A stretch of DNA of 64,000 nt from an uncultured Helicobacter sp. (GTDB taxonomy: Bacteria > Campylobacterota > Campylobacteria > Campylobacterales > Helicobacteraceae), in NCBI GenBank assembly GCA_944325775.1, contig CALVBL010000003.1, positions 1-64,000 on the forward strand. Direction: 5' to 3'. The position numbers were made by a program, and so were the translations under genes. Below are positions 8,730 through 18,206 of this stretch, in pieces (the first letter of the stretch is position 1; each line of letters starts with the position of its first letter). A model generated the notes under the pieces. It did no database searches and had not been told where the DNA came from. It worked only from the letters and a program-made list of their open reading frames with translations.

Positions 8730-9152
8730 TTATTTTTGACCAGCGGGTGCGCTTGGTGCAGCAGGCGCAGGATTGGCGAAAGGATTGGCGCCCTCTTGCA
8801 CTTTTAGTGTTTGGTTTTGTGAATCTTGCGTAGTCTGGGATTCTGTATTGTTTGTAGGTTGGGTAGGCAGTGGCGCGAGGTTAGAATCTCCTTTTGTTGG
8901 AAGCTGGATTCTATCCACTACACTTGTTTGGCGGTTATACATATAGCCTAGTGCGATTGTATTGACCAAAAACAAAAATCCCAAAACCATCGTGGCTTTA
9001 GCCAAAAATCCCGCCGGACCCTTGGCTCCAAACATACTTTCGTTGCTTCCGCTATATGCACCAAGCCCGATACTCGAGCTTTTTTGCAGCAACACCACGA
9101 TAGTAATGAGTAATGTCAAAACAATCTGAATCACAAGCAAAGTCGTCGCCAT
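8730..9152 (-). CDS. secG: Protein translocase subunit SecG
   Basis: About 140 residues. GGAG (9161-9158) is 5 bases before ATG 9152, so this start is preferred over ATG 9155 and an in-frame TTG at 9173. Two membrane helices (residues 3-20 and about 50-70) flank the conserved cytosolic loop with LLQKSSSIGLGAYSG and FGAKGPAGFLAKAT. The C-terminal 70 residues are Asn/Gln/Thr then Pro/Ala rich and look disordered, longer than in E. coli SecG. It is part of SecYEG in the inner membrane. The 202 bases upstream (9153-9354) carry no gene. Confidence 0.93.
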   Translation of the reverse strand: MATTLLVIQIVLTLLITIVVLLQKSSSIGLGAYSGSNESMFGAKGPAGFLAKATMVLGFLFLVNTIALGYMYNRQTSVVDRIQLPTKGDSNLAPLPTQPTNNTESQTTQDSQNQTLKVQEGANPFANPAPAAPSAPAGQK

Positions 9153-9354
9153 CATCACTCCAATAATTTTCAAGATTTCAATCTAAAATACGCAAAACAA
9201 AGCGCGATTGTAACAAAAAAATCTTTAAATCTCATAAAATGGGACTACAAAAACAGCGTTTTGCACAGATTGTGGCTTACAAACACCTCGCGTTATATCC
9301 AAAGAAGCGCCACAAATTGCCCATTATGATGCTGTCCCTCTGGAGATCATCTCT

Positions 9355-10299
9355 CTAGCTATGCCCTTCTAAGCATGCTCCTTTTTGGAGGCGCGCGCCC
9401 AGCAAATAAGCAGTGATTGGCATTTCTTTTTTATTAGGTGGTTGCACGCTAGCCACTTCCAAATAGCCCTGATTGCAGCCTATGAGCGCACTTTGTGGCA
9501 GGATTTTGATGATCTCTCCCGCTGCATAATGTCCCTGCGGCTCAAAGCCCACGATACGCGTGAATTTCAAACCAGATTCTAAAAACACGCTGGGCCAGCC
9601 ATAATACGCAAGATATTTGTGATAGACTTCTTGTGCGTTGTGCAGGGTGATGAGTCCATCTTGGCGCGTGATCTTGGTGCAATAGCTAGAATCTACGTGG
9701 CTTTGGGGCAGTGGCGAGAGGATTTGAGCGCGTTTTAGCACGCCCCAAAGCAGCTGTGCGCCTCTTTGGGCTAGGATTTCGCTTAAGCTCTGTATGTTTT
9801 CTCCATTATTTCGCACATAGCTCACGCCCAGCACTGCGCCACAATCCAAACCCAGCTCCATTTGCATAACACTCACACCAAAAAATCGCGGTTGGCTAAG
9901 GATCATCTCTTGGATTGGGCTAGCCCCGCGTAAGTTCGGCAAGATCGAGGCGTGGAGATTCACACATGGCGCGATGTCTAAGAATGCTTGGGGCAGAATC
10001 TGTCCAAACGCCACGACGACGATCATATCGGGTTTTAGAGCTTTGATAGATTCTATAGTGCTATGATCCACGCGCTCGGGCTGAAAAATCGGAAGAGCAG
10101 GAAATCGCGTGCGGAAAAATTCCTTTGTCTCTGGGGCTTTTAGCTCTTTTTTGCGTCCAAATATCCTATCAGGTTGGGTAAGGAGTCCGATGATCTCTAG
10201 AGTTGGATAGTGTTGATTGGGGGATTGTTGTGCGTATTGGAGGATGGATTCAAACGCGACTTTGGCAAAATGCGGTGTCCCGGCAAGCAAGATTCTCAT
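9355..10299 (-). CDS. fmt: Methionyl-tRNA formyltransferase
   Basis: 314 residues. N-terminal GART-type domain with RILLAGTPHFAKVAFE and the active-site block NLHASILPNLRGASPIQ (Asn and His of the catalytic set), then a conserved Asp region ELGLDCGAVLG. The C-terminal OB-like domain begins near residue 205 (TKITRQDGLI). It formylates initiator Met-tRNA with 10-formyl-THF. It follows proB by 9 bases. Confidence 0.96.
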   Translation of the reverse strand: MRILLAGTPHFAKVAFESILQYAQQSPNQHYPTLEIIGLLTQPDRIFGRKKELKAPETKEFFRTRFPALPIFQPERVDHSTIESIKALKPDMIVVVAFGQILPQAFLDIAPCVNLHASILPNLRGASPIQEMILSQPRFFGVSVMQMELGLDCGAVLGVSYVRNNGENIQSLSEILAQRGAQLLWGVLKRAQILSPLPQSHVDSSYCTKITRQDGLITLHNAQEVYHKYLAYYGWPSVFLESGLKFTRIVGFEPQGHYAAGEIIKILPQSALIGCNQGYLEVASVQPPNKKEMPITAYLLGARLQKGACLEGHS

Positions 10300-10308
10300 A
10301 AGCGTGCC

Positions 10309-11106
10309 TTAGCTATTTTGTACAGATTGCTGCTCTATTGCCACAGGTAGCGAGCCAAACAGCGTGCCATTGGTCTGCTTACCCTCTAGGAGCAGGGCAT
10401 GCAGCACTTCGAGCTTATTTCCATTGGTGAGAAACATCGCCCTGTTGCGCTCTAGCAGGAAATGCGCTGCCATAAGCTTGGTTACAATTCCACCGGTGGC
10501 AAACTTCGCATTTGGCGTGTGTGGGGCTTCTAGCTCTGCTGGATCTATGCGCTCTACTTGCGGGCGTATCTTGGCATTAGAATCTAGCGCGGGGTTTTTG
10601 TCAAAATATCCATCAATATCGCTCAAAATCACAAGCAGCTGCGCGTCAAAATAATGCGCCACATACGCGCTTAGACGGTCATTATCACCCACAAACTCGG
10701 TAAGTGCGGTAGAGTCGTTTTCGTTGATGATGGGCAAAATATTGTGTGCTAAAAGCGTATCGATGCAGTCCTTGGCACACTTGGTTTGTGTGCGCGAGTC
10801 GAAGTTGTTTTTGGTAAGCAGGATTTGTGAGACTTCTATGCCATATTCTTGGAATCTTGCACGGTAGGTCTGCATAAGGAGCGGTTGCCCGATACTTGCA
10901 AGGGCTTGTTTATTGGGTAAGAGGGATTTATCGATTTTTAGGCGTGTGTAGCCGCTTGCTACCGCACCAGAGCTCACTAGCAGGACATCATAGCGCGTGC
11001 GTAGCTCGTTTATAAGCCCTGCGATATGTGCGAGCTTGCCCTCATCGATCATTTCGCCATTAGAGATATTAGAGCTTCCTACTTTTAGCACGATTCGTGG
11101 TTTCAT
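10309..11106 (-). CDS. proB: Glutamate 5-kinase
   Basis: 265 residues. An amino-acid kinase domain only (RIVLKVGSSNISN, VLLVSSGAVASGYTRL, INENDSTAL, LVILSDIDGYFDKNP, FATGGIVTKLMAA). It lacks the C-terminal PUA domain of E. coli ProB, which is common in this phylum. The start is placed at the second of two adjacent ATGs, whose A is the last base of the fcl stop (TGATG) and which lies 6 bases from AGGAG. It makes gamma-glutamyl phosphate for proline synthesis; proA is not in the window. Confidence 0.95.
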   Translation of the reverse strand: MKPRIVLKVGSSNISNGEMIDEGKLAHIAGLINELRTRYDVLLVSSGAVASGYTRLKIDKSLLPNKQALASIGQPLLMQTYRARFQEYGIEVSQILLTKNNFDSRTQTKCAKDCIDTLLAHNILPIINENDSTALTEFVGDNDRLSAYVAHYFDAQLLVILSDIDGYFDKNPALDSNAKIRPQVERIDPAELEAPHTPNAKFATGGIVTKLMAAHFLLERNRAMFLTNGNKLEVLHALLLEGKQTNGTLFGSLPVAIEQQSVQNS

Positions 11107-12158
11107 CATTTGCTCCTATGGGTGTTGAGATAGTGCGCATACACGCTTGCTATGCCAGATTCTAAGTCGATGGTAGGCTGCCAGCCAAGTGCGTGAATCT
11201 TGCTTGAATCCATAAGTTTTTGGTAAGTGCCATCGGGCTTACTGCTATCAAAGACTAGCGCGCCCTCAAAGCCCACGATACTCTTAATCATCTGTGCAAG
11301 CTCGGCGATACTCACATCGCTTCCATAGCCTATATTGATATGGGTGTTACGCACCTGTGCGCTTTCACCTCGCACATCATCAAAGTTAATATGCTCCATC
11401 ACATATACACAAGCCTTTGCCATATCAAGCGCGTGGAGAAACTCCCTGCGCGGCTTACCACTGCCCCATATTTGCACGCTTTGCGCACTAATCCCAAAGC
11501 GTGCAAGGAAACTCTCCAACTCGCGACCGCTTAAGCCCACATCGCGTTGGATAGATTCATTATCGCCTTGTGCAAGGAGCTTAGCAAGGTGAATCTTGCG
11601 CAAGAGTGCGGGGAGGACATGGGAGGTATGGAGGTCGAAATTATCATTATTGCCATAGAGGTTGGTGGGCATTACACTTAGGAAATTACAACCATACTGC
11701 AACGCAAAGCTCTCGCACATCTTAAGCCCTGCGATTTTGGCGATGGCGTAGGGTTCGTTGGTGTATTCTAGCTCGCTGGTGAGGAGGGAAGATTCTGTGA
11801 TGGGTTGGGGGGCGTTTTTGGGATAGATACACGAGCTGCCTAGGAAAAGGAGCTTTTTAGCGTTGTGCTTGTGGGCGTGGAAGATCACATTGTTTTGGAT
11901 AGCGAGATTCTCATAGATGAAGTCCGCGCGATACTCGTTGTTTGCTGCGATCCCGCCGACTTTGGCAGCTGCGAGGATCACATACTCTGGCTTGTGTGAG
12001 CTAAAAAACCTCTCCACCGCCCCAAAATCGCTCAAATCTAGCTCTTGGTGGGTTTTAGTGAGGAGATTAGAATAGCCGCGCTCTTGCAAAACGCGCAGTA
12101 TGCTCGAGCCCACGAGTCCCCTGTGCCCCGCGACAAAAATCCTAGAATCTGTTTGCAT
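11106..12158 (-). CDS. fcl: GDP-L-fucose synthase
   Basis: 350 residues from ATG 12158, which has AAGGAC 4 bases upstream; an in-frame start at 12176 is weaker. Extended SDR fold: FVAGHRGLVGSSILRVL binds NADP, SSCIYPK supplies the catalytic Ser, and the YAIAKIAG block supplies Tyr and Lys. It converts GDP-4-keto-6-deoxymannose to GDP-L-fucose, the donor for fucosylated glycans such as Lewis-type LPS in Helicobacter. Its usual partner gmd is not adjacent. An internal stretch, residues about 200-235, is longer than in the E. coli enzyme. It sits next to the glycosyltransferase island, which fits a fucose-containing surface glycan. Confidence 0.93.
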   Translation of the reverse strand: MQTDSRIFVAGHRGLVGSSILRVLQERGYSNLLTKTHQELDLSDFGAVERFFSSHKPEYVILAAAKVGGIAANNEYRADFIYENLAIQNNVIFHAHKHNAKKLLFLGSSCIYPKNAPQPITESSLLTSELEYTNEPYAIAKIAGLKMCESFALQYGCNFLSVMPTNLYGNNDNFDLHTSHVLPALLRKIHLAKLLAQGDNESIQRDVGLSGRELESFLARFGISAQSVQIWGSGKPRREFLHALDMAKACVYVMEHINFDDVRGESAQVRNTHINIGYGSDVSIAELAQMIKSIVGFEGALVFDSSKPDGTYQKLMDSSKIHALGWQPTIDLESGIASVYAHYLNTHRSK

Positions 12159-12291
12159 AGTTGTCCTTTTGCGCAAGTGAAATGGGGGCGCATTGTAGCC
12201 AAAGTTTGGCTAAGGTTTGCTTATGGGTTTAGGGTTTCTTAAAGGGTTTTTAGGAAATATGCGCGGGGAGATTATGCCCTAAGGAGTGGTG

Positions 12292-13436
12292 ATGAAGATT
12301 TTGGTATGTATGCTTGGTATCGGCGGTGGCGGAGCTGAGAGAGTGCTGGTGGATTTTTTTCAATCTTGGGAGCATAGCGCGCTCTCGGGGGGGGGGAATT
12401 AGATCCTAAAAGAGATATTGATTTATTCCTAATAGAGAGAAAACGCCAAGATGTGTATCTCGCTTGGTGCGAGGAGCATCTGCACAAAGTCTTTAGCTTC
12501 CCTCATATTTTTGGCAAAGTGCGGTTTTTAAACAAATTTTGGAAGCGACGCGTGCTCAAAAATCCAAAGCTTCTCAATCGCTTTGTCCCGCAACATTATG
12601 ATGTCAATATCGGCTTTTTGGAGGGCATTAGCACCATATATATCTCGCAAAAAAATGGCGGCAAAAAAATCGGCTATATCCACATATCGCTTTGGGAGAT
12701 ACGCGATGGCGTGCGTGATGAGGCAGAGCTATGTGCCTATCTCGCGCTAGATTCACTCATCTGCGTGTCGCACTATGTGAGAGAATCGCTCCTGCGCCTC
12801 TATCCAGAGCTAGCACACAAACATATCGTGGTAATCCACAATCCCATCAATACAGAATCTATCAGGGCAAAGGCGCAAGTAAGGCAGGTGGAAAAGAAGC
12901 GATTTAGCTTTTGTCAAGTGGGGAGGCTCACGCACCAAAAGGGGCTAGAGACGCTCCTAGATGCAAATGCGATACTCCAAAAGGAGGGGCTAGAGTATGA
13001 TATTTGGCTCATAGGCGAGGGCGAGCGGTATAAAAGAGAGCTGCTTGAGCGCATACAATCTCAAGGGGTTGGCAATGTCAAGTTTTTGGGATTCCAAGCA
13101 AATCCTTACCCGTATATGAAAGCGTGTGATGTCTGTATGCTAGCAAGCTACTATGAGGGCTATGGGCTGGTGCTAGCAGAATCTTGCGTGCTGGGCAAGG
13201 CAATCATCGCAAGCGATATCCCCACAAGCAAGGAGATACTTATAGATTCTGAGCTTGGCGAGTGTGCGGAGTTTTTCGCTTCCAAAGACGCGCAGAGCTT
13301 GGCAGATTCTATGCGGAGGCTTTATGAAGATAAGACATACAGAGAGGAGTTAGAATCTAAAGCCCTAGGGATTGCGAAAAACTTTGAGGTTACAAGGGCA
13401 TTGAGGGCATTTGAGAAAGTGCTGTGTGATGGGTAG
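12292..13436 (+). CDS. Phase-variable GT4 glycosyltransferase (out of frame here)
   Basis: ATG 12292 has AAGGAG 5 bases upstream. The first 35 codons (VCMLGIGGGGAERVLVDFF, a donor-side glycine loop) lead into a G10 tract (12387-12396) and then AAT TAG, so this copy is OFF. One extra G (or two fewer) joins the remaining frame and gives 381 residues. The C-terminal half is a clear GT4 domain: FCQVGRLTHQKGLETLLDA, IWLIGEGERYKRELL, NVKFLGFQANPYPYMKACD and LASYYEGYGLVLAESCVLGK with the E-x7-E type motif. It is alone on the plus strand between fcl and the minus-strand island. It probably adds a sugar to LPS or a related glycan; the substrate is unknown. Confidence 0.85.
12387..12396. repeat. G10 tract, slippage switch
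   Basis: Ten G around codon 32 of the GT4 gene. The current length gives premature TAG; 11 or 8 G restores the full protein. Confidence 0.92.
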
Positions 13437-13438
13437 GT

Positions 13439-14466
13439 TTAGAGTTTTTTACCTGCATAGAGCGTGATACCAAAAAGCTTTATGATATTTTGTTTTTTAG
13501 AAAAACGAATGTGGAAATTGTCTTTAAAACGTTCTTTAAGAGGCATTGTGCGTTTGATGAAGTCGTGTGCGTTATTAGATTCTAAAAGGTTTGTGATGAT
13601 TGTATCTTGGAGGGCTTGTGGGATTTGTAATCGCTCTATGTGCTGTCTAAATCTCAAAAACTCCTCATTGTCTTGTGTAAATCCCTTGGCTTGTGTGTAG
13701 AGTATATGTGTAGGAAGCCCGATTGAAGTAATGTTGTGTTGCATAAAAAATCTATAGATTGCCTCAAAGGCTTTGAGCAAAATATATGGGTCTGTGTAGC
13801 CTGTCTTCATTGTGGAATTTTTGTGTTGCCGATAAAAATAGCGCGCTCTTTTTACAAGCACAATTTGTTTTGCGAGTGTATGTGCGCATACACTAAAGAC
13901 TAAATCATCAATGACCTTGATATGCACAAATTCTAGTGATTTGATAACCTCATACGCAAAGACTGCGCGCCATACTTCGATTTTATTATCTAGGTTTTTT
14001 GTGTTGATTGTGATTTTTCTCCCACGGCTGGGGCGTTGGATAATCTCAAATTGTTTTGGATTGTATTGTGCATCATCAAAGATTCTGACATCACAGCTTT
14101 TGGCTATGGAGGCATTGTGGGATTCTAGAGCAAAGATGAGATTTCTAAAATAATGTTTGCTTACCACATCATCGCTATCCACAAATCCTATATATCCCCC
14201 CCCCTTATTGACGCAAAAAGTGTATGTGCGTATTGCATACCGGCATTGCGCGCACTTGCGATCCCGCCATTTGGCTGACTAATAAGCACAAATCGTGAAT
14301 CTCTTGCACAATATTCTTTGGCAATCTGCTCACTTGAATCTGTGCTACCATCATTGATAAGCACAAAACAAATGTTTTGATAACTTTGATTTGTTAGAGA
14401 ATCCAAGCACTCTCGCAGATACTTAGCAGCATTAAAAATTGGCACAATCACGCAAAGCATTTTCAT
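13439..14466 (-). CDS. Phase-variable GT2 glycosyltransferase (out of frame here)
   Basis: ATG 14466 overlaps the stop of the upstream gene as ATGA. The GT-A N-terminus is plain: MLCVIVPIFNAAKYLRECLD, VLINDGSTDSSEQIA and NGGIASARNAGMQYA. A G9 tract (14204-14196) follows and the frame closes at TAG two codons later. With 10 (or 7) G the frame continues through YIGFVDSDDVVSKHY, restoring the metal-binding DSDD motif, for 342 residues in total. The tract therefore lies just before the catalytic metal site, at the place where relatives have a Gly-acidic-Tyr segment. The C-terminal half is basic. Role: sugar transfer onto a surface glycan, substrate unknown. Confidence 0.85.
14196..14204. repeat. 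C9/G9 tract, slippage switch
   Basis: Nine C on the plus strand, nine G in the coding sense, at about codon 88 of the GT2 gene at 13439-14466. Nine gives a stop; ten or seven restores the DSDD motif in frame. Confidence 0.92.
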
Positions 14467-16124
14467 TGCAAGCCCTTTTGGCACCATTTGCTTTGGGTTT
14501 TTAGTGTATCAAGGTAGATTCTGTGGTTAGATTCTAACATATCGCGTGGATTTTCATCGTGGTAGATATGATATGCGACACCAGCAAACTTTAATCGCCT
14601 TAGTTGTCCGCCATTAAACAAAAACCTCGCTACAAACTCACTATCCTCCCGCCCCCAACCCACAAAGCTCTCATTAAAGCCGTTAATCGCTTCACAATCG
14701 GCTTTAAAAAAGCTCATATTGCACCCGCGGATACCTTTGATAAAGTCTTTTTTAGTAAAAAACTCTGAATCTATACGCGAGGTGCGATACACAAAACGCG
14801 ATAAAATCTTGCATCGCCTTGCTTTGAATCCACCTAGCCCAAAGACGCGTTTATACGCACTTTTTGCTCCCTCTTGATGTGTGTGGAGCATAGATTCTGA
14901 AGTGCGAGAATCTGCAATCACGCGTGAGCCTTGCAAAAATACCTTAGGCTTGGCATAAGCCAAATGATCTGCCACAAAATGCGGCTCTAAAATCATATCG
15001 CCATCAATGATGATGATATAGTCGCCTTGGGCTTCTTTGATAGCTTTATTGCGGATTGTGCTTAAGCGAAATCCACTATCCTCGTGCCAAATATGCCTAA
15101 GAGGACAAGGGAAATCGTGTGCAAAAGATTCTATCAGCATTCTTGTATCTTGCGTGCTACCATCATCAGCGATCAAAACTTCAGTGGGTAGCACGGCTAA
15201 ATCTCGCACAGAATCCAGCACCAAGGCTAATCGCTCTTTTTGATTGTAAGTAGTGATGATGAGTGAGCAGGAACGTGGTTTTTTAGGGAGCTTGGTTTCA
15301 TAGAGTTTCATATATTTGAAAAACACGCCAAGAGCGTTGCACACGGAGATAACAAAGCCTTTGTATCCATACAAAAACCCTTTTTTGAAAACATAATTTC
15401 GCACAAAACTCCAGTTTCCACGAATAATGGCTTTAAGCGGGCTTGAGCTTTTGTGTGTGTGCTGCTGCGCCCAAAGACTTGAATATTTTTGGAGTTTATC
15501 AAGCAAATGGGTAATATTCTCAAACGCATAATGCTTAATCCCAGAATCTAGCTTAATGAGATGAGCGTCTTTTGGGATAATGATACTCTCATGGACGATG
15601 TTATCATTAAACCTCGTATAGCCTTTGTGAAAAATGCGCGTAACAAAGTCAGGATACCACCCACACGCCTTTATCCACTCGCCCTTATAGAGGTTTTTAC
15701 GCGGCAGGGCAAAGAGGGTGTTTGGCGCGGGTAGCTTGCCTGTGTGGAGTGTGCTTTGTTTGGGTGTATCGCTAGATTCACTATCATTAGAGCCACTCTC
15801 ACTGCCAAAGAGATTTTTGAGTAGCTCTAGGGTGCGGGATTCTAGCACTTCATCAGAATCTATGCTAAAAATCCAGTCATTTTTTGCATAGCTTATCGCA
15901 AGATTTTTTAGTGCGCCAAAGCCGATAAACTCGCTTGTATAGATTCTGAGATTGCCATAGAGGGCGTCAAACTCGCGCGCGATTTTGAGTGTATCATCGC
16001 TACTACCATTATCTAGTAGGATAATCTCATCAAACTCTTGTAGTGAATCTAGGCATTCTCTGATGGTATCTTGGGCATTTTTGACAAGGATAGTCGCGCT
16101 TATAGGGAGTGTGGATCGTGCCAT
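14463..16124 (-). CDS. Two-domain GT2 glycosyltransferase
   Basis: About 553 residues from ATG 16124 (AAAGG 7 bases upstream); the frame also reaches a GTG at 16208. Domain 1 (to about residue 265): ISATILVKNAQDTIRECLDS, ILLDNGSSDDTL and DWIFSIDSDEVLESRTL, similar to LgtF/WaaE-type transferases that act on inner-core heptose. Domain 2 (about 285-550): SLIITTYNQKERLALVLDS, VLIADDGSTQDTR and YIIIIDGDMILEPHFV, ending in a GWGREDSEFVARF block typical of polymerase-like GT2 domains. A Ser/Asp-rich linker of about 30 residues sits inside domain 1. Campylobacter jejuni has a comparable two-domain core glucosyltransferase. No homopolymer tract; likely a constant part of the pathway. Confidence 0.88.
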   Translation of the reverse strand: MARSTLPISATILVKNAQDTIRECLDSLQEFDEIILLDNGSSDDTLKIAREFDALYGNLRIYTSEFIGFGALKNLAISYAKNDWIFSIDSDEVLESRTLELLKNLFGSESGSNDSESSDTPKQSTLHTGKLPAPNTLFALPRKNLYKGEWIKACGWYPDFVTRIFHKGYTRFNDNIVHESIIIPKDAHLIKLDSGIKHYAFENITHLLDKLQKYSSLWAQQHTHKSSSPLKAIIRGNWSFVRNYVFKKGFLYGYKGFVISVCNALGVFFKYMKLYETKLPKKPRSCSLIITTYNQKERLALVLDSVRDLAVLPTEVLIADDGSTQDTRMLIESFAHDFPCPLRHIWHEDSGFRLSTIRNKAIKEAQGDYIIIIDGDMILEPHFVADHLAYAKPKVFLQGSRVIADSRTSESMLHTHQEGAKSAYKRVFGLGGFKARRCKILSRFVYRTSRIDSEFFTKKDFIKGIRGCNMSFFKADCEAINGFNESFVGWGREDSEFVARFLFNGGQLRRLKFAGVAYHIYHDENPRDMLESNHRIYLDTLKTQSKWCQKGLQ

Positions 16125-16150
16125 AGCGGTGCCTTTGAAGTTTTTGTGAG

Positions 16151-16159
16151 ATTGTAGCA
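16151..16159 (-). promoter_or_regulatory. Possible -10 element for the two-domain transferase
   Basis: TGCTACAAT (16159-16151) is an extended -10-like word 27 bases before ATG 16124, inside the 99-base gap after the DUF5989 gene. No -35 box is obvious, as is usual in this phylum. Confidence 0.3.
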
Positions 16160-16223
16160 TAAAATGCGCGTGATAGCAGCGATCCAAGGTACTAGCCTTG
16201 CGACCCACCCTCCAAAAAGCGGA

Positions 16224-16373
16224 TTAGAAAATCGTATAGATAAATGGCGCGATGGCGCTACCTTGTGAAAGCACGATGAGTGCTCCTAGAAAAAGCATCA
16301 CCAAAATCACTGGAAAGAGCCAAAATTTTTTTCTTGATCGCAAAAATTGCCAAAGTTCTTTTAAGATTCCCAT
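16224..16373 (-). CDS. DUF5989/SxtK-like small membrane protein
   Basis: A 49-residue protein starting at ATG 16373 with GGGAGG 5 bases upstream, 10 bases after the SxtJ-like gene. Sequence pattern: a charged amphipathic start (GILKELWQFLRSRKKFW), one membrane helix (LFPVILVMLFLGALIVL), then the conserved tail SQGSAIAPFIYTIF. This is the pattern I know for DUF5989, whose saxitoxin-cluster member is called SxtK. Function unknown. Its genes regularly accompany SxtJ-like and carbamoyltransferase genes, so it may be an accessory subunit of a membrane-bound carbamoylation complex (inference). Confidence 0.85.
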   Translation of the reverse strand: MGILKELWQFLRSRKKFWLFPVILVMLFLGALIVLSQGSAIAPFIYTIF

Positions 16374-16383
16374 TATTGCCTCC

Positions 16384-16785
16384 CTAAAATTGGTTTTTCA
16401 TACTATGGGGTTGCTGTGCGCGCTCTATGAAGTAGCTTTGCGCATTTTTGTCGGGTTTTTGACGTAAGACATCGCGCCCTACAAGCCTAAAGCCCAGTGC
16501 CACAGGTGTGAATATCCCAAAAAACAAAATCGCTAAAATACTGCGTGAGATCACAAAGCCTATGCCTTCACCTAAGACAATCCAGAGGCGATATATGGGC
16601 GCAATAACGCGCGGAAATGCTAAGAGTGCGAGGCTAGTGCCACAGGCGATGAGCGCCCATACGCGTATCTCGTGTGCTCGTAGCAGCGGCAAAGGCGCGA
16701 TAATGGCAAATATCCCCGCCCATATTGTGAGAAATAGGCGCAGGTCTTTGGTGCTTATGGTGGGTTTTGTGTCGTGCGGATTCAT
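16384..16785 (-). CDS. SxtJ-family membrane protein
   Basis: 133 residues. The second of two adjacent ATGs (16785) is chosen: it shares its A with the SGNH gene's TGA and lies 5 bases from AAAGGAG. Helices at about residues 20-38 (IWAGIFAIIAPLPLL) and 43-60 (VWALIACGTSLALLAFP), then the conserved block YRLWIVLGEGIGFVISR, and a third helix ILAILFFGIFTPVALGF. This is the SxtJ pattern, an uncharacterised membrane family next to O-carbamoyltransferases in saxitoxin and O-antigen clusters. Tight coupling with the neighbours suggests a shared complex. Confidence 0.82.
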   Translation of the reverse strand: MNPHDTKPTISTKDLRLFLTIWAGIFAIIAPLPLLRAHEIRVWALIACGTSLALLAFPRVIAPIYRLWIVLGEGIGFVISRSILAILFFGIFTPVALGFRLVGRDVLRQKPDKNAQSYFIERAQQPHSMKNQF

Positions 16786-18101
16786 CATCGCTCCTTTGGT
16801 GTGGTGGTGATCTCACCGCTTTGAATCTTATCTGCCAAAAACTTTGCGATACGCTCGTTGGCTAGGGCATTTGGGTGGGTATCCCAGCGAGAGATTCTGT
16901 ATGCGAAGTGTTCAAAATCCCCAGCCTTCACCCGCTCCAAATCTTTGGGATAATCGGGGATAATCTCGCTAAGCGTATAGAATCTAATATGTTTATCACG
17001 CAAAAATGCCTTGAGTGCCTCATCGTATTTGTCCAAAAACTCCGCGTGCATATCATTATCCCACAAAATTACGATAAGTTCGGAGTTGTATTTTTGTGCT
17101 AAAAGCTCGTAAGAGCGCGTGAGGATAGCAAAATAGAGCTCCAAATCGGTGGTGGTGTTGAGGTTAAGAAAGTCAATATTTGCCATATATCCATTACTAT
17201 AAAGCCGATTTTTTAGGAGTGAGGCGGACTTTGAGGCTTCCCCAAAAAATGTTTTGTAGATGAAACTTTTTTGGAGTTGGTTTGCCAAACGCTCTGCGAC
17301 ACTAAAGATTTGTGCGTTCTGTATGGGAGCCCAAAAGGCGTTTCTCTCTTCAGGGCTAAATTTGCCTTTATACACTGCTTTGCCATTTTCAAGCTTATAT
17401 TTTGCTCCTCCGAGGACACCAAAAGTGCGGTAGATATGATGCGGAATTGCGATGTAAAAACTCACATTTTCACGGCACTGCTCCCAAATCACAGAATCTC
17501 GATCAGATTCTAATCTCGCTAACATCGTGTGCGCACCGCCTCCACCAATGCCATAATTAACCACGCTTATTTCTTGTGAATCTAGTGCTTTTGCTAGCAA
17601 TGATGGCAGAGTTTGGGAGTCGTTTAACCCAGCTCCAGCGGTAAAGCTCCCACCATAGAAGTGTATGCACTTTTGGTAGTTTTTGTTGGTATCAGTTGTT
17701 ACGCGCAGGGCGTTTTCATCGGTGTTCATTTGTATATCATACACGATTTGTTCATCGACTTTAAAGACTCTATGCACCGAGGCATTTGGCTTGTGCGCAA
17801 AGCCTAGAATCTCATCGGGTGCTACTATGTCATTTTTTGCTTGCAAAGAGAGGAATACCTCCCCTAGGCTTAAGCACAGCGGTAGGGCGCTCACATACGC
17901 ATAGATGAGTTTTGCGCGAGAGTTTTTTGCCGCCTTTATGCTTAGTGCTACACAAAACACAAACCAATACAGCCCAATCCACGCAAATGGCACGATTTCT
18001 ATGTCCAATCTCCTTTGCGCTATGCCATCTAGTTTGAGTATCACAGGCACAAGTGCTATGCCGAGCACTGCCCAAAATATCCAGTGTTTGAAAAGTTTCA
18101 T
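16785..18101 (-). CDS. Membrane-anchored SGNH hydrolase-like protein
   Basis: 438 residues, ATG preceded by AAAAGGAG at 5 bases. Three N-terminal membrane helices (about residues 7-25, 38-56 and 66-85) precede a soluble domain. FYGGSFTAGAGLNDSQT holds the block I nucleophile Ser152 (GDS replaced by GGS), VVNYGIGGGGAHTML is block II-like, and SRWDTHPNALANERIA carries the Asp-x-x-His pair of block V. SGNH proteins hydrolyse or transfer esters, often acetyl groups on glycans. Beside a carbamoyltransferase it may handle the carbamoyl group or another ester (inference). It overlaps the SxtJ gene by one base. The 105 bases up to the carbamoyltransferase stop hold no separate gene. Confidence 0.78.
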   Translation of the reverse strand: MKLFKHWIFWAVLGIALVPVILKLDGIAQRRLDIEIVPFAWIGLYWFVFCVALSIKAAKNSRAKLIYAYVSALPLCLSLGEVFLSLQAKNDIVAPDEILGFAHKPNASVHRVFKVDEQIVYDIQMNTDENALRVTTDTNKNYQKCIHFYGGSFTAGAGLNDSQTLPSLLAKALDSQEISVVNYGIGGGGAHTMLARLESDRDSVIWEQCRENVSFYIAIPHHIYRTFGVLGGAKYKLENGKAVYKGKFSPEERNAFWAPIQNAQIFSVAERLANQLQKSFIYKTFFGEASKSASLLKNRLYSNGYMANIDFLNLNTTTDLELYFAILTRSYELLAQKYNSELIVILWDNDMHAEFLDKYDEALKAFLRDKHIRFYTLSEIIPDYPKDLERVKAGDFEHFAYRISRWDTHPNALANERIAKFLADKIQSGEITTTPKER

Positions 18102-18206
18102 TGTTGCTCCTTTTGGTTATGAGAAATTTCTCTTGTGTATCTTGCATAGAATCTACGCTTGTTTGGTCGCTATCAAAGCTCGCCCAATGCCTACCAAAAC
18201 TCATCA

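Noticed and set aside
12272..12487. Minus frame over the start of the GT4 gene
   Set aside because: It crosses the G10 tract antisense to a clearly coding start with a good ribosome binding site.
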